DNA of 40,026 nucleotides from Bacillus sp. FJAT-27264 (GCF_001682855.1 NZ_MAQW01000030.1:295940-335965); one strand, 5' to 3'. Shown: positions 1 through 8,825, numbered from the stretch's first letter. The notes: generated by a model not told the origin, from the letters alone. Made by a program: numbers and translations.

Positions 1-14
1 GCTAAGGTCTTCTC

Positions 15-170
15 TTTTTTAAAAAATAACTGGAAAAACTCCCGTTAATTTCTTCGAATTTACGCGTTTTACGGATAAAAGAGGTTTTTAACAGGAGAAA
101 TTCCAGTTATTCGGGATAAATATGGTGAACGAGAGCATTTAACGGTATATTTTCCTGTTATCTAATCATC
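15..170. repeat. Palindromic-unit intergenic repeat, copy A
   Basis: Three imperfect palindromes of about 23 bp (near 26-50, 88-110 and 139-161) follow the pattern ATAAC-x-GGA-n5-TCC-x-GTTA. The whole block is homologous, in reverse orientation, to 11695-11860. The shared core includes ACGGATAAAAGAGG followed by TTTTTAAC. It looks like a dispersed REP-like intergenic element rather than a gene. Function is unknown. Confidence 0.75.
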
Positions 171-320
171 AAAATCACTTTATGCTCAAACAATGGCTTA
201 GAGCAATATTGAGGTGAAGCGTGGACTGTGGTTGCTGTGACTCCCCTATCCCCCGGATTCAACCGTCTCTGCTCGCCAGACTTAGGAATGCCCGGCTACA
301 GGTGTTTTGCTCAGATTTAA

Positions 321-462
321 GCTAGATAAGCCACATTAAACTACTCAAGCTACACCAAGCTAGACTAAGCCACATCAAGCTACTCAAGCTACACCAAGCT
401 AGACTAAGCCACATCAAACTACTCAAGCTACTCAAGCTACTCAAGCTGCTCAAGCTACTCCA
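321..462. repeat. Tandem repeat with 9-bp base unit
   Basis: Two long units of about 38 bp (321-358, 359-397) and a partial third (398-426) begin GCTAGA and carry ACTCAAGCT and ACACCAAGCT steps. They are followed by four 9-mers of the type GCTACTCAA (427-462). Everything can be read as variants of a 9-10 bp GCTANNCAA/GCCACATCA unit. No open frame with a start and ribosome binding site uses it. Confidence 0.8.
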
Positions 463-621
463 AGCCCACCTATCCCAGATTTTAGATTTAAATTCAAACT
501 ATCTGTTTGACTTCTTTCGAGTGAACGGGATTCCTTGAAAAGCAGAAGCAGTACCTATTCAAGCTAGCAATCCTATTCAGTCACGCAATGGCCTGAAATC
601 AGTCCTGGTATCTGAAGTCTG

Positions 622-3048
622 CTAGATCAGCTTCCAAAGTGCAAGGGTAGTAGCAGGCTCCCAGCCTGTCAGGGAGGTGTGGGACTGGAGGCAGGCATAC
701 GTCTTGCCACTGTAGGTGACGGTGTCGCCTGCTTTGTAGGCAATCCCTACCGCCCAGGCAGTGCCAGCAGGCGAAGGTGACGGTATCGGTGTCGGCGTAG
801 TTGCTGGTGTCGGTGTTACCGTTGCGGTTGGCGCTGTTGTTGCAGTTGGTGAAGGGGTTGCAGTGGCAGTGGGTGTTGCTGTCGGCGTCCCGCAAACACT
901 AATGAATTTCCAGACGCCATCTGGTCCGCTGAGATCAGGACGGTCCCCCTGAGTCCACCATTTCGCTTCATATAGTGAGCCGTTGTAGGATGTACGCTGG
1001 CCTTGCGTGTAGATTGACGATGGATTCCAGGCTGCAGCCGTACACGACCCCGGCGTTGGAGTAGCGCTAGGTGTTGGCGTTGCAGTTGGTGTAGTCGACG
1101 GTACTGGAGTCGGTGTTGGCGTTGCAGTTGGTGTTGTCGACGGTACTGGAGTCGGTATTGGTGACGGTGCAGTTGTAGGTGTGGCGGAAGGTGTAGTTGA
1201 CGGTGTAGGTGTTGTTGTCGCAGAAGGCGTCGGTGTCGGCGTGACACCTCCGTACAATTTGTCATACTCCTGCTGTGATGAGCTTCCGTTAAGTGTGACC
1301 CGTTGCGGACCGCCGGAAAAATTCAGCTTCATCATACCCGGAATGTCCAGGGTTGTTCCATTCGCGAGAGTCTGGCTGGCAGTACCGGTAATTCGGTAGC
1401 GGTTGAAGTCCCAGGCTGTAGCAATTTGCTCCACAGTGCCCGCTCCCCAGGCCGAAGTCAGGGTGGTGGTGGTAGGTAAATCGAATTCCAGCTTCCAGCC
1501 CCCTGGAATATCGGCACCGGTGTTGTTAGTAATTTTCAGAGAGTAGGTATAGTTCGGATGGTCATAGGTCCCACTGAAGTTGATGCTGAAGTTCTTCGGT
1601 GCTGGAAGCTGCGGCTTGGGAGGGCCACCCGGCAGTGTAGCATTCTTGAACTGATTATAGGCGTAATCGGTCAGCGAGGTGCCATACGTGTAGCTGCCGT
1701 CCGCTTTTTGCGAGTAGTCGCCGGTCAGCTCCCAGAACATCATGCCGCCAAGGCCCTTTTGCTTGATGTAGTCGAGTTTGTAGCCAAGAGATTCCTGATC
1801 TTCATAGGTCAAGAATATTTTCTTATCCGCATTGAAGAGGTAAGGGGTCTTAGTTACAGGATCGAAGTAGCGCTTGTTCGCCGGGTCCTTGAGCAGATTA
1901 AGTATATGCCAGATCGGGTTCGCTCCGGCTGGCTGCTCTGGAGCTGGATCATTCCAAATTCCATAATCGCCGTCCGCGCCGCCTCCCGTGGTGGGCGCCG
2001 TGCCGTAGAGGCCGGTATTGTTGATACCGCCGCTTACATTCTTCCAGCCTCGCGAATAGTAGGGAACGCCGATCACGATTTTCTCCGGGGGCAGAGTGCC
2101 CAGGTAGTAACGGACGGCCCAATCGGTGTTCAGGACGGGTGTCCCCAGTGCGGCGGTCTCCGTATCTCGGGAATCCGGGTATAGGGCGGAATGCGGTCCG
2201 ACATAACCGTTCCATGCGCCGTGAAAATCATAGGTCATGAGGTTGGCCCAATCCAGATATTGATTAGCTTCTCCGAGCTTCATGCCGCCGAGTATCCAGG
2301 AGGAAGCAGTAGCAGCGACAGTGAGATCGTACTTTTGGTTGTCCTGCGTGCCGGCTTGATCCAGCTTCTCCCGTAGCTTCTTCATAAGCAAGACGTAGTT
2401 GTTATAATTCACGCCGCGCAGCGGCTCCGCTGCCCCAAAATCATTAGGATTTCCGGACTGTGCCGTTCCGGACGGATACTCCCAGTCGATATCCACGCCG
2501 TTGAATTGGTAGGCACGCAGGAAGCTGATTACACTGTTCGCGAACGTTTCCCGTCCTGCTTCTGAATTGGCCATGTTGTAGAATCCGCCGGAGCCTGCCC
2601 AGCCACCAACCGAAATCAGGGTGCGTACATCCGGATAGAGCTGCTTGTATTTGATGAGCTGATTGAAATGCCCTTTAAACGGAAGAGAGCTCAATTGGCC
2701 GGGGTAATCCTTCTCAATGGCCGCCGTGCGGTCCATGAGTTCAATTGTATTCTGGGTGCTCACTTGAGCAAACGCATAGTTGATATGGGTGATTTTGCTC
2801 CACGGAATTTTATCGACAGTGTAAAAGCCTTTGTTTGCCTGATCTCCCCATTCCGGGAAATAGGCGACAATCTTGCGGGGATGATCTGGAGCAGGCGGGA
2901 CTGCGGCAACACTTGCTCCCTCAGCACGGGCAACGCTTTGTGATCCGGCACCAGCACCTGCATACAGTGGAAGCAGAAGAATCAGGCTCAGCATAGCGGC
3001 GAGAAAACGGGCGCGGAACGGATGCCTTAAACGAGCATTTGTTTTCAT
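622..3048 (-). CDS. Secreted modular GH18 chitinase with CBM2-like and two CBM5/12 modules
   Basis: Predicted 808-aa secreted chitinase that cleaves beta-1,4-GlcNAc chains. The ATG at 3048 is chosen because AAAGGAGG lies just upstream and a basic plus hydrophobic signal peptide (about residues 1-43) follows; an in-frame ATG 96 nt further up lacks a signal sequence at its N terminus. The GH18 barrel spans about 58-480 with the signature GVDIDWE, which gives the general acid E190. A beta-sandwich of about 100 residues (near 505-610) resembles CBM2-type binding domains. Two Thr/Pro linkers separate two CBM5/12 chitin-binding modules, the last one ending the protein. It lies 185 bp downstream of a second chitinase on the same strand, and its first CBM5/12 module is almost identical to that of the neighbour. 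Exact endo or exo mode cannot be read from the sequence. Confidence 0.93.
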   Translation of the reverse strand: MKTNARLRHPFRARFLAAMLSLILLLPLYAGAGAGSQSVARAEGASVAAVPPAPDHPRKIVAYFPEWGDQANKGFYTVDKIPWSKITHINYAFAQVSTQNTIELMDRTAAIEKDYPGQLSSLPFKGHFNQLIKYKQLYPDVRTLISVGGWAGSGGFYNMANSEAGRETFANSVISFLRAYQFNGVDIDWEYPSGTAQSGNPNDFGAAEPLRGVNYNNYVLLMKKLREKLDQAGTQDNQKYDLTVAATASSWILGGMKLGEANQYLDWANLMTYDFHGAWNGYVGPHSALYPDSRDTETAALGTPVLNTDWAVRYYLGTLPPEKIVIGVPYYSRGWKNVSGGINNTGLYGTAPTTGGGADGDYGIWNDPAPEQPAGANPIWHILNLLKDPANKRYFDPVTKTPYLFNADKKIFLTYEDQESLGYKLDYIKQKGLGGMMFWELTGDYSQKADGSYTYGTSLTDYAYNQFKNATLPGGPPKPQLPAPKNFSINFSGTYDHPNYTYSLKITNNTGADIPGGWKLEFDLPTTTTLTSAWGAGTVEQIATAWDFNRYRITGTASQTLANGTTLDIPGMMKLNFSGGPQRVTLNGSSSQQEYDKLYGGVTPTPTPSATTTPTPSTTPSATPTTAPSPIPTPVPSTTPTATPTPTPVPSTTPTATPTPSATPTPGSCTAAAWNPSSIYTQGQRTSYNGSLYEAKWWTQGDRPDLSGPDGVWKFISVCGTPTATPTATATPSPTATTAPTATVTPTPATTPTPIPSPSPAGTAWAVGIAYKAGDTVTYSGKTYACLQSHTSLTGWEPATTLALWKLI

Positions 3049-3105
3049 CGGGCATTCCTCCTTTAGAATGTAGGGGATGATGGCATTCAGAACATATACA
3101 GAAGA

Positions 3106-3173
3106 CGGCGCTTCCCTAGCGTCAATCCTGAGTGTAGCGAGCATTCGGGATCAAGTTGCTAAGGAAAGCGCCG
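3106..3173 (-). promoter_or_regulatory. Long imperfect hairpin between the two chitinase genes
   Basis: The arms at 3106-3120 (CGGCGCTTCCCTAGC) and 3158-3173 pair with one bulge. The loop contains a second nested pairing (ATCCTGA with TTCGGGAT). There is no U-run on either strand, so this is not a classical terminator. It would sit in the leader of the downstream chitinase mRNA or in the intercistronic part of a two-gene transcript, where it could affect processing or stability. Confidence 0.5.
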
Positions 3174-3233
3174 TAATCAAATAGAGTGACATTCAGTCAT
3201 GTATCAATGTTAACCCGGTTGTGTGCTAAGAGG

Positions 3234-5159
3234 TTAGTTCAGTTTCCATAAGGCCGGAGTACTGGCTGGTTCCCAGCTTACAATGGAAGTGTGGGGCTGC
3301 AGGCAAGTATAGGATTTGCCGCTATAGCTGACCACATCACCGACTTTATAAGCTACACCTGCCGCCCAGGCGGAACCGCCCGGTGATACCGTTGGATTTG
3401 GTGTTGGTGTAGCTGTGGGAGCTACTGTTGCCGTCGGCGTCGGTGTTGGAGCCACCGTTGCCGTCGGCGTTGGCGTTACAGTAGCAGTTGGGCTAGCTGT
3501 TGGAGCGCCGCATACGCTGATGTATTTCCATACCCCATCAGGGCCGCTAAGATCGGGACGGTCACCTTGGGTCCACCATTTGGCCTCATAGAGCGATCCG
3601 TTGTAGGAAGCGCGCTGACCCTGGGTATAAATTGCTGTGGCACTCCAAGCTGCAGCGCATTGTCCCGGTGTAGGGGTTGGCGTTACAGTTGGTGTAGCCG
3701 TAGGTGTTACCGTTGCTGTCGGTGTAGGGGTGGCAGTTGGTGTTGCCGTTGGGGAAGGCGTTGGTGTTGTGGACGGTGTCGCTGTTGGCGAAGGGGTCGG
3801 CACGACGCCTCCAGACAGATCCGCGATGAGTTTATTTTGCAACGTTTTGTTGCGGTCGCCGCTGACTTCCCAGAACATGGCGCCGGCCAGTCCCTTGGAT
3901 TTCAGGTAACTAATCTTGTGCCCGAGAGATTCTACATCGTCATAGGTGATGAAGATTCGGGTCGAAGGGTTATAGAGATAAGGGACCTTGGCGGTATTGT
4001 TCCAATATCGGGTGTAGCCGTTCTTGTTAATATAGTTAGCTTCAAGATCATAGAAATCGTAGCTTCCATTCTCCCAAGTGCCTGTGCCGGAAATGCCGGC
4101 CGATACCTGATATTGTCCATTGCCTGCACTCGGTGCTCCGCCGTAGCCACGACCATAGAAGGGCATACCCATTACGAGTTTGCTGGTGGGCACGCCACTT
4201 GCCAAATGAGATGTAATTGCCTTGTCGATATTGTAATTCTGCGGATCGGTAAGTCCGGACGAGCCTGCTGCCGGATCGTAGAACAGCGGAGCATTATGAC
4301 CGGTGGTTGGATTCCAGCTGCCGTTAAAATCGTAGGTCATAATGTTGATCCAGTCGACCACAGAGGCGATGCCAGCCATATCATTATTTGCTACATAAGA
4401 CGGACCTGCGCCGGAGGCAATGGTCAGCAGATAGGTTTTGCCGTCTGCTTGCCCGGCAGCGTTCAGCTTCTCCCGTATTTTTTGCAGGAGCAGTACATAG
4501 TTCTCTTTGTCCGCAGGACGAACACTATTGCCAGCCAGACCGCCGCTCACCGGGTATTCCCAGTCCAGATCGACGCCGTCCATATGATATTTGCGGATAA
4601 AATCAACGGCAGAGTTGGCAAATACCTCGCGGGTCGTTGCCGATGCGGCAACATCGGAGAAGCGATTCGACCAGGTCCAGCCGCCGACAGAGATCAGGGT
4701 CTTCAGATTCGGGTTCCGTTCTTTCAGCTTCCAGAGCTGCTTCAGGTTGCCTTTGATGGGATCATCCCATTTGTCATCCCCGAAGCTCTTCCCAGCATCA
4801 ATCCAAGGATCGCCGAGAACAATCGTGCCGTTTGGAACATTTATAGTTTGGGCTTGCTCATTTTGACAGGTCCAGGTTACGGGATTCGGGCCGGTAGGGT
4901 CGGAATTACCATGAGTGCCATTCCAACAGATATCAGCGAACGCGTAGTTAATTACATTCATCTTGGTAGGGTCGATATCCGATACGTTATAATTGCGTGA
5001 ATAGGCAGCCCACGAAGGATAATAACCAACTAATTTGTAATCCTGTGCCGCACTGACGGTCTTGATATTTGCGCCCAATGCGGAGAAGAGGGTGACCAGA
5101 AGTGCTGCGACCATTCCGATGGCAAAGGTTTTACGTGAGCCTTTTTTCTTGAATATCAT
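3234..5159 (-). CDS. Secreted GH18 chitinase with two CBM5/12 modules
   Basis: Predicted 641-aa secreted chitinase. The start is placed at ATG 5159 because GGGAGGT lies 9 nt upstream; a TTG 24 nt further up would put that ribosome binding site inside the gene. The signal peptide is about residues 1-38 (ending SAA). The GH18 domain runs about 40-455 with motif GVDLDWE, general acid E201, and a SVGGW strand typical of the family. After the barrel come a Thr-rich linker, a CBM5/12 module, a second linker and a C-terminal CBM5/12 module. The catalytic domain differs clearly from the downstream chitinase, while the binding modules are nearly the same, pointing to module exchange or duplication. 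It is the upstream gene of the pair, and a possible cre site lies about 180 bp before it. Confidence 0.94.
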   Translation of the reverse strand: MIFKKKGSRKTFAIGMVAALLVTLFSALGANIKTVSAAQDYKLVGYYPSWAAYSRNYNVSDIDPTKMNVINYAFADICWNGTHGNSDPTGPNPVTWTCQNEQAQTINVPNGTIVLGDPWIDAGKSFGDDKWDDPIKGNLKQLWKLKERNPNLKTLISVGGWTWSNRFSDVAASATTREVFANSAVDFIRKYHMDGVDLDWEYPVSGGLAGNSVRPADKENYVLLLQKIREKLNAAGQADGKTYLLTIASGAGPSYVANNDMAGIASVVDWINIMTYDFNGSWNPTTGHNAPLFYDPAAGSSGLTDPQNYNIDKAITSHLASGVPTSKLVMGMPFYGRGYGGAPSAGNGQYQVSAGISGTGTWENGSYDFYDLEANYINKNGYTRYWNNTAKVPYLYNPSTRIFITYDDVESLGHKISYLKSKGLAGAMFWEVSGDRNKTLQNKLIADLSGGVVPTPSPTATPSTTPTPSPTATPTATPTPTATVTPTATPTVTPTPTPGQCAAAWSATAIYTQGQRASYNGSLYEAKWWTQGDRPDLSGPDGVWKYISVCGAPTASPTATVTPTPTATVAPTPTPTATVAPTATPTPNPTVSPGGSAWAAGVAYKVGDVVSYSGKSYTCLQPHTSIVSWEPASTPALWKLN

Positions 5160-5853
5160 TGACGAACTACCTCCCTGGTTCAATGTTTGGACCGGAATCC
5201 GTACAGCAAGAAGTTCTGGTGCTCACCCCCTTCGTTTTAAAGTTTCACCTTCACCTTGTTCATTTCTATCATTTAAATAGCCTAATAAAATCTAGAGAGA
5301 GCCGTAAAATGATAGAGTAACCCAATTTTTTTGAATTGTAAGCGGTTCTTATAATTCTTCGTGCGCAATGTTAATTTTCCTCACTCTTGAAATGTAACAC
5401 GTCTTGTAGGGGTTGGGATAAAGCCAAGAAAGTCTGGAAGGGATAGGGAAAGTTGAATTAGAAGGATGATTTACATATGATGCGGTGAAGGTAATTTCTA
5501 TTTTCGGTTAAGTTTTGTGAATATGCTAGGGATAAAATTACATAATAGAGGGATAAAATTTTCAAATATATGGACTAATACTCATAAAAACCCTTTTTAT
5601 ATCTTCATGCAATAGTCGTTTTTAGTAGTTCATGGTATGTTAGTTGCCCTTTCGGGTTAATTAGTGTGCATTGATGTATACCTATTCTCACTTCAAAAGG
5701 GGATTGAAGAAATCTATTAGTCTATTTGTTTTGGATTTGTTAGCTTTTGGGCCTAAACCATCTTTTTCAGATGAAAGTGCAGATCGACACATATCCCCCG
5801 AGACGGAGAAATATATATCATATGTATGCCTTAGCGACTTTTTTTTCAAAGGA
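5160..5853. other. Divergent intergenic region, chitinase and nfeD promoters
   Basis: AT-rich region between the minus-strand chitinases and the plus-strand nfeD operon. It holds the leader of the 3234-5159 chitinase, a partial cre-like site and, at its right edge, an ECF-type promoter. Small frames here (for example 5671-5883) lack a ribosome binding site and recognisable sequence. No further RNA gene is seen. Confidence 0.5.
5337..5350. promoter_or_regulatory. Possible CcpA (cre) site before the chitinase operon
   Basis: Read on the minus strand the site is AAGAACCGCTTACA. Its right half matches the cre consensus (CG-n-T-n-W-CA) exactly and its left half has three mismatches. Catabolite control of chitinases is common in Bacillales, but a site this degenerate could occur by chance. 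Confidence 0.3.
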
Positions 5854-5879
5854 TGCAACGCGCTGTCAATTTTTTCGTT
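5854..5879 (+). promoter_or_regulatory. ECF sigma-factor-type promoter of the nfeD operon
   Basis: TGCAAC (5854-5859), a 16-bp spacer, then CGTT (5876-5879). This is one substitution per box away from the Bacillus SigW pattern TGAAAC-N16-CGTA, and the spacer contains the T-run usual for ECF promoters. A transcript would start near 5887, just before the ribosome binding site at 5893. In B. subtilis the related NfeD/flotillin operon is SigW-dependent, which supports the assignment. Confidence 0.55.
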
Positions 5880-5910
5880 ATAGTAGTATATAGGGAAGGT
5901 GGTGTACCCC

Positions 5911-6330
5911 ATGGTCATTTGGGCTGTCTGGTTTATTGTAGCCGGTCTCCTGCTCGTTGTAGAAATGATGACGCTTACGTTTTATCTGCTTTGGCTATGC
6001 ATTGGTGCTGCAGTTGCGGGTCTGGTCTCACTTATCGTGCCGGATGCTATTCTGCTTCAGGTTGTGCTTGGCTCGCTGGTTGCGATTGGTTTGACTCTGT
6101 TCTCCAAGCCGATTGTGGCTAGGTTTCGCAGTTCCAGAGGGTTCAAGGATACAGGGACGGATATTGTCGGAAGACAGGGGATTGTTGTCGAGCCGATTGA
6201 ACCGGGGCGTTATGGCCAGGTCAAGGTTGGCGGAGATACCTGGAGTGCAAGCTCGTCACAGGTGCTGGTCAAAGATGAAGTTGTCAGGATTATTGGAAGA
6301 AGCAGTACCATTATTGAAGTAGAACGATAG
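5911..6330 (+). CDS. NfeD-family membrane protein
   Basis: Predicted 139-aa membrane protein of the short NfeD class. ATG 5911 is preferred because AAGGTGG lies 8 nt upstream; GTG codons at 5899 and 5902 overlap that site. About 75 N-terminal residues form two to three hydrophobic helices. The rest (near 85-139) is a small OB-fold-like domain (GRQGIVVEPIEPGRYGQVKV region), as in other NfeD proteins. NfeD proteins pair with stomatin or flotillin-type SPFH proteins and are thought to support membrane microdomain organisation. Here the SPFH partner gene begins 13 bp downstream. Control by an ECF sigma factor is likely from the promoter seen just upstream, implying an envelope-stress role. Confidence 0.88.
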   Translation: MVIWAVWFIVAGLLLVVEMMTLTFYLLWLCIGAAVAGLVSLIVPDAILLQVVLGSLVAIGLTLFSKPIVARFRSSRGFKDTGTDIVGRQGIVVEPIEPGRYGQVKVGGDTWSASSSQVLVKDEVVRIIGRSSTIIEVER

Positions 6331-6343
6331 GGGGCGTGTAAGA

Positions 6344-7279
6344 ATGGAATGGATCATTATTGGTGTTGTCCTTTTTGTGGTGATTGTATTTGTAGCTTTG
6401 ACGGTCAAAATTGTACCACAACAGCGGGTGGGGGTTGTCGAGCGTCTCGGTAAATTTCACCGTCTGTTAAAACCGGGTCTGAACATCCTTATTCCAGTTA
6501 TTGATCAGGTGCGCACTTATCATGATTTGCGGATTCAACAGGCCAATGTGCCGCCACAGACAGTGATTACGAAGGATAACGTACAAGTGCAGATTGACAC
6601 CATCATTTTCTATCAGGTAGTTGGACCAGAAGAGGCCACTTACGGCATTTCCGATTACGTCTATGGGGTGCGCAACATTTCTACGGCAACCATGCGGCAG
6701 ATTATCGGTAAGCTGGAGCTGGATGAGACTTTGTCTGGCCGGGAAAAAATCTCTACTGAGATCCGGATTGCTCTTGATGAGGCGACGGAGAAATGGGGCG
6801 TACGGATTGAACGCGTCGAGGTTATCGACATCAAGCCACCGGTTGATATCCAAGAAGCGATGGATAAGCAGATGAAGGCAGAACGTAGCAAGCGGGCGAT
6901 CGTGCTGGAAGCCGAAGCTGCTAAGCAGGATATGATCCTGCGCGCGGAAGGCGACAAGCAGAGTAAAATCCTGAAGGCGGAAGGGGATAAAGAAGCCCGT
7001 ATCCGCGAAGCAGAAGGTTTGCGTCAGGCACAGGAGCTGGAAGCGCTGGGTGAGGCGAAAGCGATTCAAGCCGTAGCCGAAGCAGAAAAGGTTCGGATTG
7101 AGCTCCTCCGTACTGCGGGTCTGGATGAGAATGTGTTGGCGTATCGTTCCTTTGAGGCTCTGACTGAAATCGCTAAAGGACCGGCGAATAAAGTGTTCTT
7201 GCCATCTAGCACAGTAGAAACCTTGGGTAGTCTCGGGGCGATTGCTGAAGTATTCAAGGCCAGCAAGGACGGAAAGTAA
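6344..7279 (+). CDS. SPFH/band 7 (stomatin/prohibitin-like) membrane protein
   Basis: Predicted 311-aa slipin-like protein. A single N-terminal transmembrane helix (about residues 4-24) is followed by the SPFH/band 7 domain (about 25-180, beginning at VPQQRVGVVERLGKF). An Ala/Glu/Lys-rich coiled coil (about 175-260) comes next, then a short C-terminal tail. This is the layout of QmcA/stomatin-type scaffolds that oligomerise on membranes. The gene follows nfeD by 13 bp in an evident operon, the classic NfeD-stomatin pairing. It lacks the longer flotillin-type C-terminal region, so it should not be called FloT. Confidence 0.92.
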   Translation: MEWIIIGVVLFVVIVFVALTVKIVPQQRVGVVERLGKFHRLLKPGLNILIPVIDQVRTYHDLRIQQANVPPQTVITKDNVQVQIDTIIFYQVVGPEEATYGISDYVYGVRNISTATMRQIIGKLELDETLSGREKISTEIRIALDEATEKWGVRIERVEVIDIKPPVDIQEAMDKQMKAERSKRAIVLEAEAAKQDMILRAEGDKQSKILKAEGDKEARIREAEGLRQAQELEALGEAKAIQAVAEAEKVRIELLRTAGLDENVLAYRSFEALTEIAKGPANKVFLPSSTVETLGSLGAIAEVFKASKDGK

Positions 7280-7377
7280 GCAGAGAATAGACAAAGGCTC
7301 CTTATTCCGTTAAAGTGGAAGCGAAACCGTGAGAATTAACTGGTTAATTTCCCCAAACGAGTAAGGAGAGAAGACAG

Positions 7378-7833
7378 ATGACACAAAAAGAAATTTCCCC
7401 GTTAGTGGAGGCGCTGGGCTTGCAGCCCCATGTCGAAGGCGGCTGGTACAAAAGGCTTTGGGTATCTTCTTTTGAAATTCCGCAGAACACGCTTGGTGAG
7501 GCTTATTCCGGCCCACGAGGCTCGGCCTCTTCCATTTATTTTTTGCTGCATGGGGATGAAAGCTCTGATTGGCATACCGTGCTGTCAGATGAGGTTTGGC
7601 TTTGGCATTCCGGCAGTCCGATCGTTCTGAGTATTGGCGGAATCGGCGATAAGCCGGAAGACGTACAGGAAGTAATTTTGGGTACGGATATTGCAGCCGG
7701 CCAACAGCCGCAGGCGATTGTTCCGGCAGGGGCATGGCAAGCGGCCCGCACTCTTGGCGATGAGCCAGCGCTGGTGTCGTGCATTGTTTCACCAGAGTTC
7801 CATTTTGATGATTTCAAGCTGATTGAAGAGTAG
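7378..7833 (+). CDS. DUF985/cupin_5 family protein
   Basis: Predicted 151-aa single-domain cupin of the DUF985 family. The family signature is seen as HVEGGWYKR near residue 20, SSIYFLL near 55 and WHTVLSDEVWLWHSG near 70, and the end has the VSPEFHFDDF motif. The biochemical role of this family is not well defined; related proteins bind metal or sugar-like ligands. A ribosome binding site (AAGGAG) precedes ATG 7378. The gene lies 98 bp after the SPFH gene with no terminator in between, so read-through from the nfeD promoter is possible. A strong terminator follows directly. Confidence 0.85.
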   Translation: MTQKEISPLVEALGLQPHVEGGWYKRLWVSSFEIPQNTLGEAYSGPRGSASSIYFLLHGDESSDWHTVLSDEVWLWHSGSPIVLSIGGIGDKPEDVQEVILGTDIAAGQQPQAIVPAGAWQAARTLGDEPALVSCIVSPEFHFDDFKLIEE

Positions 7834-7841
7834 GAGAGAGG

Positions 7842-7869
7842 CGCGGGCAGCGATTGCCCGCGTTTTTTT
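7842..7869 (+). terminator. Intrinsic terminator after the cupin gene
   Basis: Perfect 8-bp stem CGCGGGCA/TGCCCGCG with a 5-nt loop, followed by seven Ts. It ends the nfeD-SPFH-cupin transcription unit. Confidence 0.92.
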
Positions 7870-7988
7870 GTCTGTTTTTTTCTTGGAGGACAATCTGCTA
7901 TACTTATCTTTGGTTAGTACCAGATTCTGGGACCTGTTTTAAGGTTAAGTATGGTGAAGCGAACAATACACGTTTGGAGGGTGAAGCA

Positions 7989-8825
7989 ATGAGTACATTG
8001 AACGGACCGTTCACGGGTGGACCTACATTAAATGACGGAGCGACCATGCCATGGCTCGGGATCGGTGTCTGGCAGACCAAGGATGGCGACGAGGTAGTTC
8101 ATGCGGTGAAATCAGCACTAGAGGTAGGCTACCGTAGCATTGATACTGCGGCGGCGTACAAGAATGAAGAAGGTGTCGGACGAGGCATACGGGAAAGTGG
8201 AGTGTCGCGCGAAGAACTGTTCATCACCACCAAATTGTGGAATGGCCATCAAGGCTATGAGTCTGCGCTTCAGGCGTTCGAGGACAGCCGGCGCAAGCTG
8301 GGACTTGAGGTTATTGATCTGTATCTCATTCATTGGCCGGTTGCAGGGAAGTACCGCGAGTCATGGAAAGCGTTAATCCATCTGCAAAAAGAGGGCTTGG
8401 TCAAATCCATCGGCGTGAGTAATTTCCAAATTCATCACCTCAAGGACATTATAGAAGATACCGGGGTTGTGCCTGCCGTCAATCAGGTTGAATTCCACCC
8501 GCTGCTGACCCAGCGCGAATTGCTGAAGTACAGCCGTGAGCAGGGTATTCAACTGGAAGCCTGGAGCCCGCTGATGCAGGGGAACCTGGATCTTCCGCTG
8601 ATTCAGGAACTGGCGGCGAAATACGGCAAAACGCCTGCACAGATTGTGCTGCGTTGGGATATCCAACAGGGTGTAATCACTATTCCGAAATCCGTTCATG
8701 CCAACCGTATTCAGGAAAATGCAGGCATCTTTGACTTTACACTCAGTGATGAGGATGTTAAAGCGCTGGAAGATCTGAATCAGGACCGTCGGTTTGGGCC
8801 AGACCCGGACAATTTTAATTTCTAA
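7989..8825 (+). CDS. yvgN: Aldo/keto reductase, YvgN-like (AKR5)
   Basis: Predicted 278-aa NADPH-dependent aldo/keto reductase. ATG 7989 is chosen because GGAGG lies 8 nt upstream and the protein then starts like B. subtilis YvgN. The catalytic tetrad is visible as D52, Y57, K82 and H115 (motifs RSIDTAAAYKNEEGVG and YLIHWP). The NADP-binding segment IPKSVHANRIQEN lies near residue 225. YvgN-type enzymes reduce methylglyoxal and other small aldehydes, a detoxification role in the cytosol. It stands alone between terminators. The exact substrate is not deducible. Confidence 0.92.
   Translation: MSTLNGPFTGGPTLNDGATMPWLGIGVWQTKDGDEVVHAVKSALEVGYRSIDTAAAYKNEEGVGRGIRESGVSREELFITTKLWNGHQGYESALQAFEDSRRKLGLEVIDLYLIHWPVAGKYRESWKALIHLQKEGLVKSIGVSNFQIHHLKDIIEDTGVVPAVNQVEFHPLLTQRELLKYSREQGIQLEAWSPLMQGNLDLPLIQELAAKYGKTPAQIVLRWDIQQGVITIPKSVHANRIQENAGIFDFTLSDEDVKALEDLNQDRRFGPDPDNFNF

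Larger units (their letters stand above)
1..621. other. Gene-free region downstream of the chitinases
   Basis: No convincing coding region is visible. The stretch holds a block of short palindromes (about 15-170), an ordinary unique stretch (171-320), a tandem repeat built on a 9-bp unit (321-462) and an AT-rich tail up to the stop codon of the minus-strand chitinase at 622. No clear intrinsic terminator for the chitinase operon is seen here. Confidence 0.6.

Noticed and set aside
321..462. CRISPR array
   Set aside because: Repeats are contiguous and mutually similar, without unique spacers, and no cas genes are present.
3567..5000. Long plus-strand open frame antisense to the chitinase
   Set aside because: Low-complexity Cys/Arg-rich product without a start signal, fully overlapping a well-supported GH18 gene.
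5671..5883. 70-residue open frame before nfeD
   Set aside because: No ribosome binding site and no family-like sequence, and it overlaps the ECF-type promoter.
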